Shown here: positions 1 to 6,190 of the stretch, in pieces
Position numbering within the stretch: position 1 is the first letter of the stretch
Layout: the number at the start of each line of letters is the position of its first letter
Source: Cytophagales bacterium
GTDB lineage: Bacteria; Bacteroidota; Bacteroidia; Cytophagales; Cyclobacteriaceae
Assembly (NCBI GenBank): GCA_003541895.1
Contig: DPLR01000463.1
Location: 1-6,655 of the forward strand
Length of the DNA stretch: 6,655 nucleotides
Direction of reading: 5' to 3'
Position numbers and translations under genes: made by a program
The notes under the pieces: generated by a model
What the model was told of the DNA's origin: nothing
Databases searched by the model: none
The model's input: the letters and a program-made list of their open reading frames with translations, nothing else

Positions 1-558
1 TTTGTTTTCTTCTACGCAGGTCATGGTAGCCTTGATGAAGAACACAAAGACAAGGATGGCGATAGTCCGTTCTATTTTGTTCCAACCAACGTAACTAAAA
101 TTTATGGCGACCCTGAGCAATTGGTAAACAAAGGAATTAGTGGTAGCGAGTTGAGAGATTACCTCACGCAAGTACGCTCAACCAAACAAATCGTATTGAT
201 GGATGCGTGTCATTCAGGTGGTGCGCTTAAGGCATTGAATGTGCGGGCCGCTGCCAGCGATGAAAAAGCCATTGTGCAATTAGCCAGAAGCTCTGGTGTG
301 GTTTGGATTGCTTCCTCAGGCACCAAACAATTTGCAACTGAGTTTGAAATTCTCAAGCACGGTGTGTTCACCTATGCATTGCTCGAAGCACTCGATGGCA
401 AAGCCGACAATGGCGATAAACGAATTACCGTGAATGAAATTAAAAGCTACATGGATGACCGAGTGCCAGAGCTAACGAAGCAATATGGAGGGCAATCACA
501 ATATCCAACAGCTTACAGCCACGGGAATGATTTCCCGATTGCGGTGAAAGAAAAGTAA
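1..558 (+). CDS. Caspase-family (peptidase C14, orthocaspase) protein, 3' part only
   Basis: This is the C-terminal 185 residues of a caspase-fold cysteine protease; the frame is open at base 1, so the start lies outside the window. The fragment opens with a hydrophobic strand ending in YAGHG, placing the catalytic His at fragment residue 8 (bases 22-24). The catalytic Cys follows in DACHSGG at residue 70 (bases 208-210). The Asp two residues before the Cys (residue 68) matches the acidic S1-pocket residue of metacaspases, which cleave after Arg or Lys, so basic P1 specificity is inferred. The end of the domain (about 135-185) has the NGDKRITVNE helix and a QYPTAYSHGNDFPI-like finish usual in Bacteroidota caspase proteins. 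Both catalytic residues are present, so the visible part appears intact. Such domains are often fused to WD40 or other N-terminal modules, but that part cannot be seen. The TTG at 121 is internal and lies after the catalytic His, so it is not the start. Confidence 0.9.
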   Translation, partial: FVFFYAGHGSLDEEHKDKDGDSPFYFVPTNVTKIYGDPEQLVNKGISGSELRDYLTQVRSTKQIVLMDACHSGGALKALNVRAAASDEKAIVQLARSSGVVWIASSGTKQFATEFEILKHGVFTYALLEALDGKADNGDKRITVNEIKSYMDDRVPELTKQYGGQSQYPTAYSHGNDFPIAVKEK

Positions 559-604
559 TACGAGTGTGGGCGTTGCTGTTCAGGCAGCACAACAACAACT
601 GCTT

Positions 605-630
605 AATAACCAACAAACAAATAGGTTATT
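605..630. terminator. Weak inverted repeat between convergent genes, possible bidirectional terminator
   Basis: AATAACC (605-611) and GGTTATT (624-630) form a perfect 7-bp stem around a 12-base A/C-rich loop. TTTTAAAT-like sequence follows on the plus strand. It lies between the stop of the caspase gene (558) and the stop of the minus-strand membrane protein gene (643), where a shared terminator would be expected. The stem is short and has only two G:C pairs, so the call rests mainly on position. Confidence 0.3.
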
Positions 631-642
631 TTAAATATTATG

Positions 643-1032
643 TCAAATAGTTAAAAGACTTTTCAAATCTGCCCCACTTGTCATTATATAATAGGTTCTA
701 TTTCCAATGGCAACCTTATAGGTATTTCTTCTCAACAATCTTTTTTTTAGAATCTTTACTTCTTTCAACTCAACCTCCTGATGAAAAGAAATATTCCCAA
801 AAACTAAAGATTTATTCTTTAGGTCGACAGAAGCATAGATGTACTTATACACAGTCTCGTATGGAATGTACAGTGAGATCGGTGATAGAATTAATAATAC
901 AATATAAAGAGCAAGTGCATCTGGCTTCTTCAAAAGAAGTTCAAGTGCAATCGCTACAGTGATGCAAAAGTCTAGACCTACTATTACTCCTAAATAATAG
1001 GAAAATTTTGAAGCTATTTCTCGATATCTCAT
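643..1032 (-). CDS. Small two-helix membrane protein of unknown function
   Basis: I do not recognise a named family. The 129-residue product has a short basic N-terminus (MRYREIASKF) and two hydrophobic segments at about residues 12-34 and 39-58. A C-terminal soluble part of about 70 residues is rich in alternating hydrophobic and charged residues and looks beta-stranded. This plan of two helices plus a small beta domain resembles YcxB-like or bacterial PH-domain membrane proteins, but that is inference from shape. The ATG at 1030-1032 is preferred. An in-frame TTG at 1071 would add 13 residues and leave only 7 bases after the stop of the PorP-like gene, with a GGAG 11 bases upstream, so it cannot be excluded. 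The gene is last in the minus-strand block and could be cotranscribed with the T9SS pair. By eye it is AT-richer than its neighbours in places. The stop is TGA at 643-645. Confidence 0.6.
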   Translation of the reverse strand: MRYREIASKFSYYLGVIVGLDFCITVAIALELLLKKPDALALYIVLLILSPISLYIPYETVYKYIYASVDLKNKSLVFGNISFHQEVELKEVKILKKRLLRRNTYKVAIGNRTYYIMTSGADLKSLLTI

Positions 1033-1078
1033 TTTAATGTAAATCGAAAGTGATCGAACCAAGAAACTCAAAACCGAA

Positions 1079-2257
1079 TTATCTCCGCTTCTTCTTTTTG
1101 TAAACCTTCCGCTTGCTTGAAGATTTTTTATTGTAGCTCGGTTTCTTCATGGGCACTTTTCTTCCGCCAGAAAGTTTTTTGGTGTTTTGGTAGCGGTTGT
1201 TGGGTGAGAATGCTGCAACTCTCTTTTGTGTGGTGCTTAATTGCTTTGGTGTGCGCCCTCCGCCATTTCTATTGGATGAAGAGGTGTTTAGCGTTTTTCT
1301 GCGATACGATAACGAACTCTTGTAACTTGCATTAATGTTTTCTTTGTACGAGTTATCCGCAAAGTCGTAGCGCAAGGTTATTTCATCCGATGCCCCAACA
1401 AATCCACCCACACCTCCCATGATGTTTTCACGAGAATAGCCCACCATCAAATATTTTGATAGATGATACCCTAGCGTAAAATTGATCAAGTTCGTGGCCG
1501 GAGAAGTGGAAGAACCTGCAAGATTGGTGGCCACTACACTTCGCATGGCACCACCCAACAATATTTTATTATTGAAGGTGTAATACAAACCAAGATTGTA
1601 AGTATTGTTAGACCCAGAAAATTTTTGAAAGGCCAAATAAGGTTCGAGCATGTCATCGCCTCCGCGCAAAGGAATCATCCCTTGTACAGATCCCGAATAA
1701 AAATTAGTGAGGGTTTTGTTTTCCTTGCTCTGCAACCAAGTTGATGAAAGTCGGTTGATAGCAAAGCCCGCTTTCACAAAACGATTTTGAAACATCAGTC
1801 CCGCAGAAAAATCGGGTTTGCCATTCATGCCATTGATGACGAGTGGATCGCTGGTGATGTAGGATTCACTGGCTCCATTCAAGCTGAGCTTATTGTACTC
1901 ACCCGAAACGCCCATCGACAAAGTTGAGAAGCGATTGAAGTGAAGGTGGTAAGCAAAAGCGCCAGAGTAGTAGGTGTTTTTCAAAATGCCAACCTCTTCT
2001 TGATAAATATTAAATCCCGCACCAAATCGGCCATTCGCAAACGGAGAATGAAGACTCAAAAAATAATCCTTCGGTGCATCTTGAACTCCACTGTAATTGT
2101 ATCGATAAGAAAATGTTGCAGAGCCAATCGTATGACCCGCCATCGCTGGATTATAAATAAAAGAGTTGGTCAATTTTTGGCTGAACAGAGGGATGTCCTG
2201 TGCTAGTAAAGCTGCTGACGGAAGAAGAAATAAAATAAATAGTAAAAGTCTCTTCAT
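1079..2257 (-). CDS. PorP/SprF-family type IX secretion outer-membrane protein with a basic C-terminal tail
   Basis: This is a 392-residue outer-membrane protein of the PorP/SprF family, which works with the T9SS in export or surface attachment of secreted proteins. A signal peptide (residues 1-19, hydrophobic core LLLFILFLL, probable cut at A19-Q20) is followed by the family-typical start DIPLFSQKLTNSFIYNPAMAG (residues 21-41). Repeated amphipathic strands (YYSGAFAYHLHF, GLMFQNRFVKAGFAINRLS, NLGLYYTFNNKILLGGAMRS) lead to a closing strand DEITLRYDF at 291-299, which ends the barrel. Residues 301-392 are an extension with about 28 Lys/Arg and only two acidic residues, ending KKKKRR. I see no OmpA-like peptidoglycan-binding domain, which some longer PorP proteins carry. 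The ATG at 2257 is 7 bases after the stop of the type B sorting-domain gene, which implies cotranscription and a dedicated partnership. Family assignment is confident; the tail's role is unknown. Confidence 0.9.
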   Translation of the reverse strand: MKRLLLFILFLLPSAALLAQDIPLFSQKLTNSFIYNPAMAGHTIGSATFSYRYNYSGVQDAPKDYFLSLHSPFANGRFGAGFNIYQEEVGILKNTYYSGAFAYHLHFNRFSTLSMGVSGEYNKLSLNGASESYITSDPLVINGMNGKPDFSAGLMFQNRFVKAGFAINRLSSTWLQSKENKTLTNFYSGSVQGMIPLRGGDDMLEPYLAFQKFSGSNNTYNLGLYYTFNNKILLGGAMRSVVATNLAGSSTSPATNLINFTLGYHLSKYLMVGYSRENIMGGVGGFVGASDEITLRYDFADNSYKENINASYKSSLSYRRKTLNTSSSNRNGGGRTPKQLSTTQKRVAAFSPNNRYQNTKKLSGGRKVPMKKPSYNKKSSSKRKVYKKKKRR

Positions 2258-2264
2258 GCAGGTA

Positions 2265-3407
2265 TCACTTCAGTACAGTAATCATTTGTGGTTTCGGCTT
2301 GTAGGTTTTACCTGAGGCCGTGTACTCTACTACACAGATATAATTTCCATTCAACAACTTTGTATAATCCACATCGGTTTGGTTGTTGGCAAAGCCAGTC
2401 TTTGAAAAGTAAACTCCTCCCCAGCGATCCAACAATGTAATTTTATTATCAGGATAGAGGTCAATGCCTTCAATGACCAATTGATCATTCTGTCCATCGC
2501 CATTGGGAGTGATCAGTCGATGAATCTTGATGGCCACATCTTTCGATGCGGCAATAGTAAATCTTGCTCCCTTCACTGAGGTTTTGCTCACACCTTCAAC
2601 AAAAGTATTGTTCAGTGTTCCATCCAAGTCTTTTATATTTCCCAATGTATCTTGCTGAATAATTACAGCCTTTTGGCCATTCAAAATATTATCGGTTTGG
2701 TTAAGGCTAAGTGAAATTGTTGATCCGGCATACGTGCTGCGATTAAAGGCAATAAGATCCCAGACTCTATCGGTAACCATACCTGAGATGTCAGGATATT
2801 TCGTCAGACTATCAATCGGAATTGGGTAGTTGCCAGAAACGGCTAAGCATTCCATACGCACATATGCATTTGCATCGGTGATTCCGCTCACCTGCGCAGG
2901 ATAAAAACCATTGGCGTTGCCAATTGGGTATGTTCTTGTAGTTGAACTTCCTGCCGTAAACATAGGCCCAATAATATAGGAGTTGTCATTGCCCACACCT
3001 GTACCAAGATCACTGCCGGTATAAAACAACTTGCCACTCGGACTTAACAATGGATGAACGGTTATCTTTCCATTTTTTAATGTAAATCCTTTTGTTACTT
3101 CCCAAGTGCCAAAAAGATTGAAAGCGCTTTGTGCGTCTAATCGGATGGAATCTACTTTCGGGTGACCCGTGTTGTAATAATTGGTTACGGTAATCTGATT
3201 ACCCGCAGTACCACCCACAAGACCCAATGAAAAATTGGCATTTGAGATATCAAAATTCTCATCGCCCAGCACAACATTGCCACTTGAATTAACAACGATG
3301 GGTGTGTTGGAAGTAGCGTTGGCAACTGTACCCGCAGGCACGATAAATTGCGCATAGCCAGCGGCACTTACTAGCGAGAATATCCAAATTAAAATTCCAG
3401 GCCGCAT
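2265..3407 (-). CDS. Secreted protein with T9SS type B (gliding motility-associated, CHU_C) C-terminal sorting domain
   Basis: The product is a 380-residue exported protein predicted to cross the outer membrane by the T9SS. Counting from the ATG at 3405-3407, a signal peptide MRPGILIWIFSLVSAAGYA (1-19) precedes the mature start QF. Residues 20-285 are a Gly/Asn/Thr/Ser-rich, beta-looking passenger with no catalytic motif that I recognise. It includes an SYIIGPM...TYPIGNANGFYP stretch of a kind common in Bacteroidota surface proteins. The last 85 residues are the sorting domain: ITPNGDGQND (299-308), then ITLLDRWGGVYFS, a LLNGNYICVVEY strand and a final QMITVLK. This is the type B form rather than the type A Por signal. 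A TTG 15 bases further upstream (3422) is also in frame, but it falls near the expected transcription start of the promoter-like sequence at 3427-3455, so the ATG is preferred. The passenger is short for this class and its role is unknown. The PorP/SprF gene follows at once and is its likely secretion partner. Confidence 0.88.
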   Translation of the reverse strand: MRPGILIWIFSLVSAAGYAQFIVPAGTVANATSNTPIVVNSSGNVVLGDENFDISNANFSLGLVGGTAGNQITVTNYYNTGHPKVDSIRLDAQSAFNLFGTWEVTKGFTLKNGKITVHPLLSPSGKLFYTGSDLGTGVGNDNSYIIGPMFTAGSSTTRTYPIGNANGFYPAQVSGITDANAYVRMECLAVSGNYPIPIDSLTKYPDISGMVTDRVWDLIAFNRSTYAGSTISLSLNQTDNILNGQKAVIIQQDTLGNIKDLDGTLNNTFVEGVSKTSVKGARFTIAASKDVAIKIHRLITPNGDGQNDQLVIEGIDLYPDNKITLLDRWGGVYFSKTGFANNQTDVDYTKLLNGNYICVVEYTASGKTYKPKPQMITVLK

Positions 3408-3426
3408 TGGGTTCTTTTTCAAAAAG

Positions 3427-3455
3427 TAAAGATAATGTTTTATACGAAAGGCAAT
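3427..3455 (-). promoter_or_regulatory. Possible Bacteroidota-type promoter for the T9SS substrate/PorP pair
   Basis: On the minus strand ATTG (3455-3452) is followed by 17 bases and then TATCTTTA (3434-3427). These resemble the Bacteroidota -33 TTTG and -7 TAnnTTTG elements, each with one mismatch. The site is in the 68-base gap between the radical SAM stop and the ATG at 3407, which would leave a leader of roughly 15 bases. AT-rich DNA gives such matches by chance, so support is moderate at best. Confidence 0.35.
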
Positions 3456-3475
3456 AGGGAAGTAAACTTTAAAAA

Positions 3476-4495
3476 TCAGGCAAAAACTTTAGCTCCTTCG
3501 GTGCAGTTTCTACAGATTTCTATTTCTGAGCGCGACTTAAACAATGAGTTTCTGAACTCCGTGTATTTTTCACCCTGCCAGATTTCAGCGAAAGAATTTT
3601 TAGTGAGGTCGCCCATCACGAAACGCGCATCTTTATCAAAGCAACAAGGCACTACTTTGCCGTCCCAGGTTACCACACAACTATGCCACATCTTCCAGCA
3701 TTCATCCGTGAGTCCATTTTTAATTGAATAATTTCCTGAACGATTTTTTTTATAGCGAGCATATTTGTCAATACTCGGAATAAGATCAGAGCCTGATTCA
3801 AAATTATAAACTTGGGCCGTCTTGAATTTCAATTCATCCACTCCGATTTCGTCAGCCAGTTTCTTGATCTCATTAAGCTGATGCTCATTTGGCTTTACCA
3901 CCAAAAACTGAAAAATAACATGGGGTGTTGTCGAGCGAAGAATCTTTTTCCAGTGCAGAATATTTTTTGTTCCTTCAATAACCTTGTCCAATTTTCCACC
4001 AACACGATAATGCTGATAGACTTCTTGAGTAGTACCATCAATTGAAATAATTAACCGATCAAGTCCAGACTCAACTGTTTTACGAGCTACTTCATCCGAT
4101 AAAAAATGAGCATTGGTTGAAGTGGCTGTATAAATTTTTTTTGATGAGGCTAAATTGATCATATCAAGCAAGCCCGTGTGCAAGTAAGGTTCGCCTTGAA
4201 AATAAAAAATCATGTACGATAGCTCGGGCAATTGGTTTACAATCGACTTAAAGAGTTCTTGATCCATCATTCCCGTAGGTCGCGTAAAAGAACGCAAACC
4301 ACTTGAGCACTCGGGGCATCTTAGGTTACAAGATGTTGTTGGCTCAATCGAAATACTTACCGGCATCCCTGAATGATTCACACGACCCGAAATTTTCGCC
4401 ATTTGAAAGCTCGAATAAATTTTTGCCATGTTAGCTACTCGCGCAGGCGTTTGCTTGCTCAAAAAATTTATCCCATCACGAAGTTTTCCGATCAT
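3476..4495 (-). CDS. Radical SAM protein with SPASM-type C-terminal iron-sulfur domain
   Basis: This 339-residue protein is a radical S-adenosylmethionine enzyme, probably cytoplasmic. The motif CNLRCPEC (C56, C60, C63) would bind the [4Fe-4S] cluster that cleaves SAM. It sits after EPTTS, the usual first strand. FYFQGEPYLH (97-106) supplies the GxE-like SAM-binding motif, and the IISIDG strand (149-154) is another barrel element. The C-terminal domain has C266, C273, G279, C284, C285, C328 and C331. The C266-x12-G-x4-C284 spacing fits the start of a SPASM motif, but the later half is reduced to CRNC, so one auxiliary cluster is more likely than two. The substrate is unknown: related SPASM proteins modify peptides or enzymes, yet no small precursor peptide gene is visible nearby. 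The ATG at 4495 gives an N-terminus (IGKLRDGINFLSKQTPARV) of the kind I recall in relatives. The gene diverges from the Lnb-like gene and lies upstream of the T9SS pair on the same strand. Confidence 0.88.
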   Translation of the reverse strand: MIGKLRDGINFLSKQTPARVANMAKIYSSFQMAKISGRVNHSGMPVSISIEPTTSCNLRCPECSSGLRSFTRPTGMMDQELFKSIVNQLPELSYMIFYFQGEPYLHTGLLDMINLASSKKIYTATSTNAHFLSDEVARKTVESGLDRLIISIDGTTQEVYQHYRVGGKLDKVIEGTKNILHWKKILRSTTPHVIFQFLVVKPNEHQLNEIKKLADEIGVDELKFKTAQVYNFESGSDLIPSIDKYARYKKNRSGNYSIKNGLTDECWKMWHSCVVTWDGKVVPCCFDKDARFVMGDLTKNSFAEIWQGEKYTEFRNSLFKSRSEIEICRNCTEGAKVFA

Positions 4496-4508
4496 CGTTC
4501 AAAATTAG

Positions 4509-4537
4509 TTTTCAAAAAATGATTTGTCTTATCTTCG
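4509..4537 (+). promoter_or_regulatory. Possible promoter for the Lnb-like gene
   Basis: Within the 60-base divergent intergenic region, TTTT (4509-4512), a 17-base spacer and TATCTTCG (4530-4537) resemble the Bacteroidota TTTG / TAnnTTTG promoter with one mismatch in each element. The ATG at 4556 would be about 12 bases from the expected transcription start. No clear Shine-Dalgarno sequence precedes the ATG, only AT-rich sequence (TTATTTATTTCACA), as is usual in this phylum. Confidence 0.33.
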
Positions 4538-4555
4538 ACCCTTATTTATTTCACA

Positions 4556-5734
4556 ATGAAAAAGATTCTTTTTCTCATTTCTTCATTCTTTTTCACCTTC
4601 AGCACCAACTTTGCACAAGGGCCACGGCTGAGCAACAGCTCGACTATTTCAGTATTGACTTTTGGGCCAGGGCAAGAAGAGCTTTATTCTGCCTTTGGGC
4701 ATAGTGCCATTCGCCTTTACGATTCTATTAACAACATTGATATTGCTTTTAATTACGGAGTGTTTGACTTCAATCAGCCGCACTTCTACCTCAACTTTGC
4801 ACGTGGATATTTGTACTACATGGTCGATGCTTATTCTTATCCAGATTTCAGAGATTATTATGTTGAGCACAATCGATTTGTACACGAACAGATTTTGAAT
4901 TTAACGCCAGAGCAAAAACAAAAAGTTGCTGATTTTCTGGTGTGGAATATTCAGCCCAAAAACAAAACCTATCGCTATGATTATTTTTATAACAACTGCG
5001 CTACAAAAATTCGCGATGCTTTTGAATCAGCTATACCGAATGAAGTGGCGTTTGATAGCACTTTTATAAAAACGGATTATACCATTCGGAACCTCACGGA
5101 CATTTATCTTTCGCAACAACCCTGGGGAGATTTGGGAATCGACATCTGCCTCGGTTTGCCGATGGATAAAAAAGCGCGACCATTTGAATACATGTTTCTG
5201 CCCGACTACATCGAAAGTTCTTTTGATCATGCGATCAACAAATCGGTCAATCAACCGCTGGTAAAAAAGAAAGTAATCGTTTACCAATCCGTTGAAGAAA
5301 AAACTTCTTTTCATTGGTTCCATCCTTGGATCATTTTTGGAATTATTTTTTTGATTGGTTCTTATATCACCTGGAAAGATTGGCAACAAAAAAAATTATC
5401 GCGTTGGTTTGACGTAATTTTCTTTGCAACGATTGGGGCAATCGGAATTCTTTTGCTTTTTCTTTGGACCATGACCGATCACCAAGCGGCTGCCAAAAAT
5501 TTTAATTTATTCTGGGCTTTTCCTACCCATTTTATTGTTGCGGTGGTACTCCTGAAAAAAAATCAGCCAAAGTGGATCACACACTATTTTTTGTTCAATG
5601 CTATTCTTACAGCTATCCTTCTCGGTGTTTGGTATTTGTTGCCTCAATCGCTCAATGTATTCTTGATTCCAATTGTTGGGGTCAGTTTATTGCGATCCCT
5701 TGTGAACTTCATTATTCGAAAACAAAACCCATAA
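4556..5734 (+). CDS. lnb: Lnb-like (DUF4105) lipoprotein N-acyltransferase candidate, inner-membrane
   Basis: The 392-residue protein matches the DUF4105 family, whose Bacteroides member Lnb is reported to add the N-terminal acyl chain to lipoproteins, replacing the Lnt of Proteobacteria. A signal peptide (1-20, cut near FA-QG) leads to a periplasmic domain of about 235 residues. This domain carries AFGHSAIRL (H49) and YFYNNCATKIRD (C148), a His/Cys pair suggesting a papain- or NlpC/P60-like active site with Cys as acyl carrier. FNYGVFDF and FARGYLYYMV are other family-typical segments. Five hydrophobic segments follow at about 256-273, 284-304, 316-334, 341-361 and 365-386. Basic residues cluster in the first and third loops and the C-terminus, which fits a periplasmic N-domain and cytoplasmic C-terminus under the positive-inside rule. 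No key residue appears lost. The family may contain paralogues with other acyl-transfer or hydrolase roles, so the exact reaction is inferred. The two plus-strand genes that follow lie 47 and 16 bases apart and may be cotranscribed. Confidence 0.8.
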   Translation: MKKILFLISSFFFTFSTNFAQGPRLSNSSTISVLTFGPGQEELYSAFGHSAIRLYDSINNIDIAFNYGVFDFNQPHFYLNFARGYLYYMVDAYSYPDFRDYYVEHNRFVHEQILNLTPEQKQKVADFLVWNIQPKNKTYRYDYFYNNCATKIRDAFESAIPNEVAFDSTFIKTDYTIRNLTDIYLSQQPWGDLGIDICLGLPMDKKARPFEYMFLPDYIESSFDHAINKSVNQPLVKKKVIVYQSVEEKTSFHWFHPWIIFGIIFLIGSYITWKDWQQKKLSRWFDVIFFATIGAIGILLLFLWTMTDHQAAAKNFNLFWAFPTHFIVAVVLLKKNQPKWITHYFLFNAILTAILLGVWYLLPQSLNVFLIPIVGVSLLRSLVNFIIRKQNP

Positions 5735-5781
5735 CTCGCTTTTTAATTGGGAATTCTGTAAGTTCAAAGAGATTTTTTGCT

Positions 5782-6174
5782 ATGAGAGAAGTAGCGATCA
5801 TTTATTTCTTTTTGATGATCACATCCGTGGGTTGGTGTCAAAAGCATTCGCCTTTCACTTTAGTCAGTTTTAACGAGCTAGGCACAGTAACTTCAGACAC
5901 ATTGCAATTGAAAGCCTACGTGCTCGATGTTTATGTTTGTCCGCCATGCCCACCCGGTGCCATGTGCAAGCCGTGCATCGAAAACCATTGTACCATTGTG
6001 GAAGAAAAGCCAATCGATATCATGAAGGTTCGGTTGGAAGATCGCGTTCGTATTTTTGCAGATCATCCAGAAAAATTGGAAGTAGGGAAGCAATATCTTT
6101 TTACCGTTCGATTTAAAATCAGAACGGAAAACTCAAAGGATAATTTAGTTTTGATTTCGTATAAGGAATTTTGA
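5782..6174 (+). CDS. Small exported cysteine-rich protein, possibly OB-fold
   Basis: This 130-residue protein has no function that I recognise. An N-terminal hydrophobic stretch (IIYFFLMITSVGW, about 5-18) followed by CQ looks like a signal peptide cut near C19-Q20. The Trp before C19 argues against a lipoprotein. The mature part starts with beta-like sequence (TLQLKAYVLDVYV). It then has a compact loop with C53, C56, C62, C65 and C70 in the pattern CxxC-x5-CxxC-x4-C, rich in Pro and Gly, then further strands (DRVRIFA, QYLFTVRFKI, NLVLISYKEF). A small OB-like beta barrel with a metal-binding or disulfide-linked loop is an inference from this pattern. The ATG at 5782 is chosen because it starts a signal peptide, lies past the previous stop (5734), and has AAAGAG about 10 bases upstream. 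The frame stays open further upstream, but that overlaps the Lnb-like gene. The next gene starts 16 bases after the stop. Confidence 0.75.
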   Translation: MREVAIIYFFLMITSVGWCQKHSPFTLVSFNELGTVTSDTLQLKAYVLDVYVCPPCPPGAMCKPCIENHCTIVEEKPIDIMKVRLEDRVRIFADHPEKLEVGKQYLFTVRFKIRTENSKDNLVLISYKEF

Positions 6175-6190
6175 ATAAAAAAACTGAATC

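Noticed and set aside
574..596. Short imperfect hairpin (TTGCTG ... CAGCACAA) after the caspase stop
   Set aside because: The pairing needs a bulge and has only about four consecutive base pairs, with no T-run after it. The repeat at 605-630 is the better terminator candidate.
678..962. Plus-strand open frame of 94 codons opposite the small membrane protein gene
   Set aside because: The minus-strand frame gives two clean membrane helices and a sensible C-terminal domain; the plus-strand product has no coherent pattern. Since the minus-strand gene is itself unrecognised, this is the least certain of the rejected shadows.
3435..3731. Plus-strand open frame of 98 codons opposite the end of the radical SAM gene
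   Set aside because: It is antisense to a clearly conserved SPASM domain, has no recognisable domain and shows low-complexity shadow sequence.
4500..4507. Minus-strand TAATTTTG, an exact match to the TAnnTTTG -7 element, before the radical SAM gene
   Set aside because: It ends only 4 bases from the ATG, so transcription would start at or inside the start codon. No TTTG-like -33 element lies at the right distance. A chance match in AT-rich DNA is more likely, unless the true start is the downstream Met at 4429.
5027..5389. Minus-strand open frame of 120 codons inside the Lnb-like gene
   Set aside because: It lies antisense to conserved Lnb domain sequence, has no recognisable motif, and is best read as a shadow of the plus-strand gene.
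5572..5781. Upstream extension of the cysteine-rich protein's frame
   Set aside because: It overlaps the membrane-segment coding region of the Lnb-like gene in another frame, and would bury the signal peptide that begins at 5782.
5824..5841. Possible lipobox (SVGWC) in the cysteine-rich protein
   Set aside because: The residue before the Cys is Trp, whereas a lipobox needs a small residue (Gly, Ala or Ser) there. An ordinary signal peptide is more likely.
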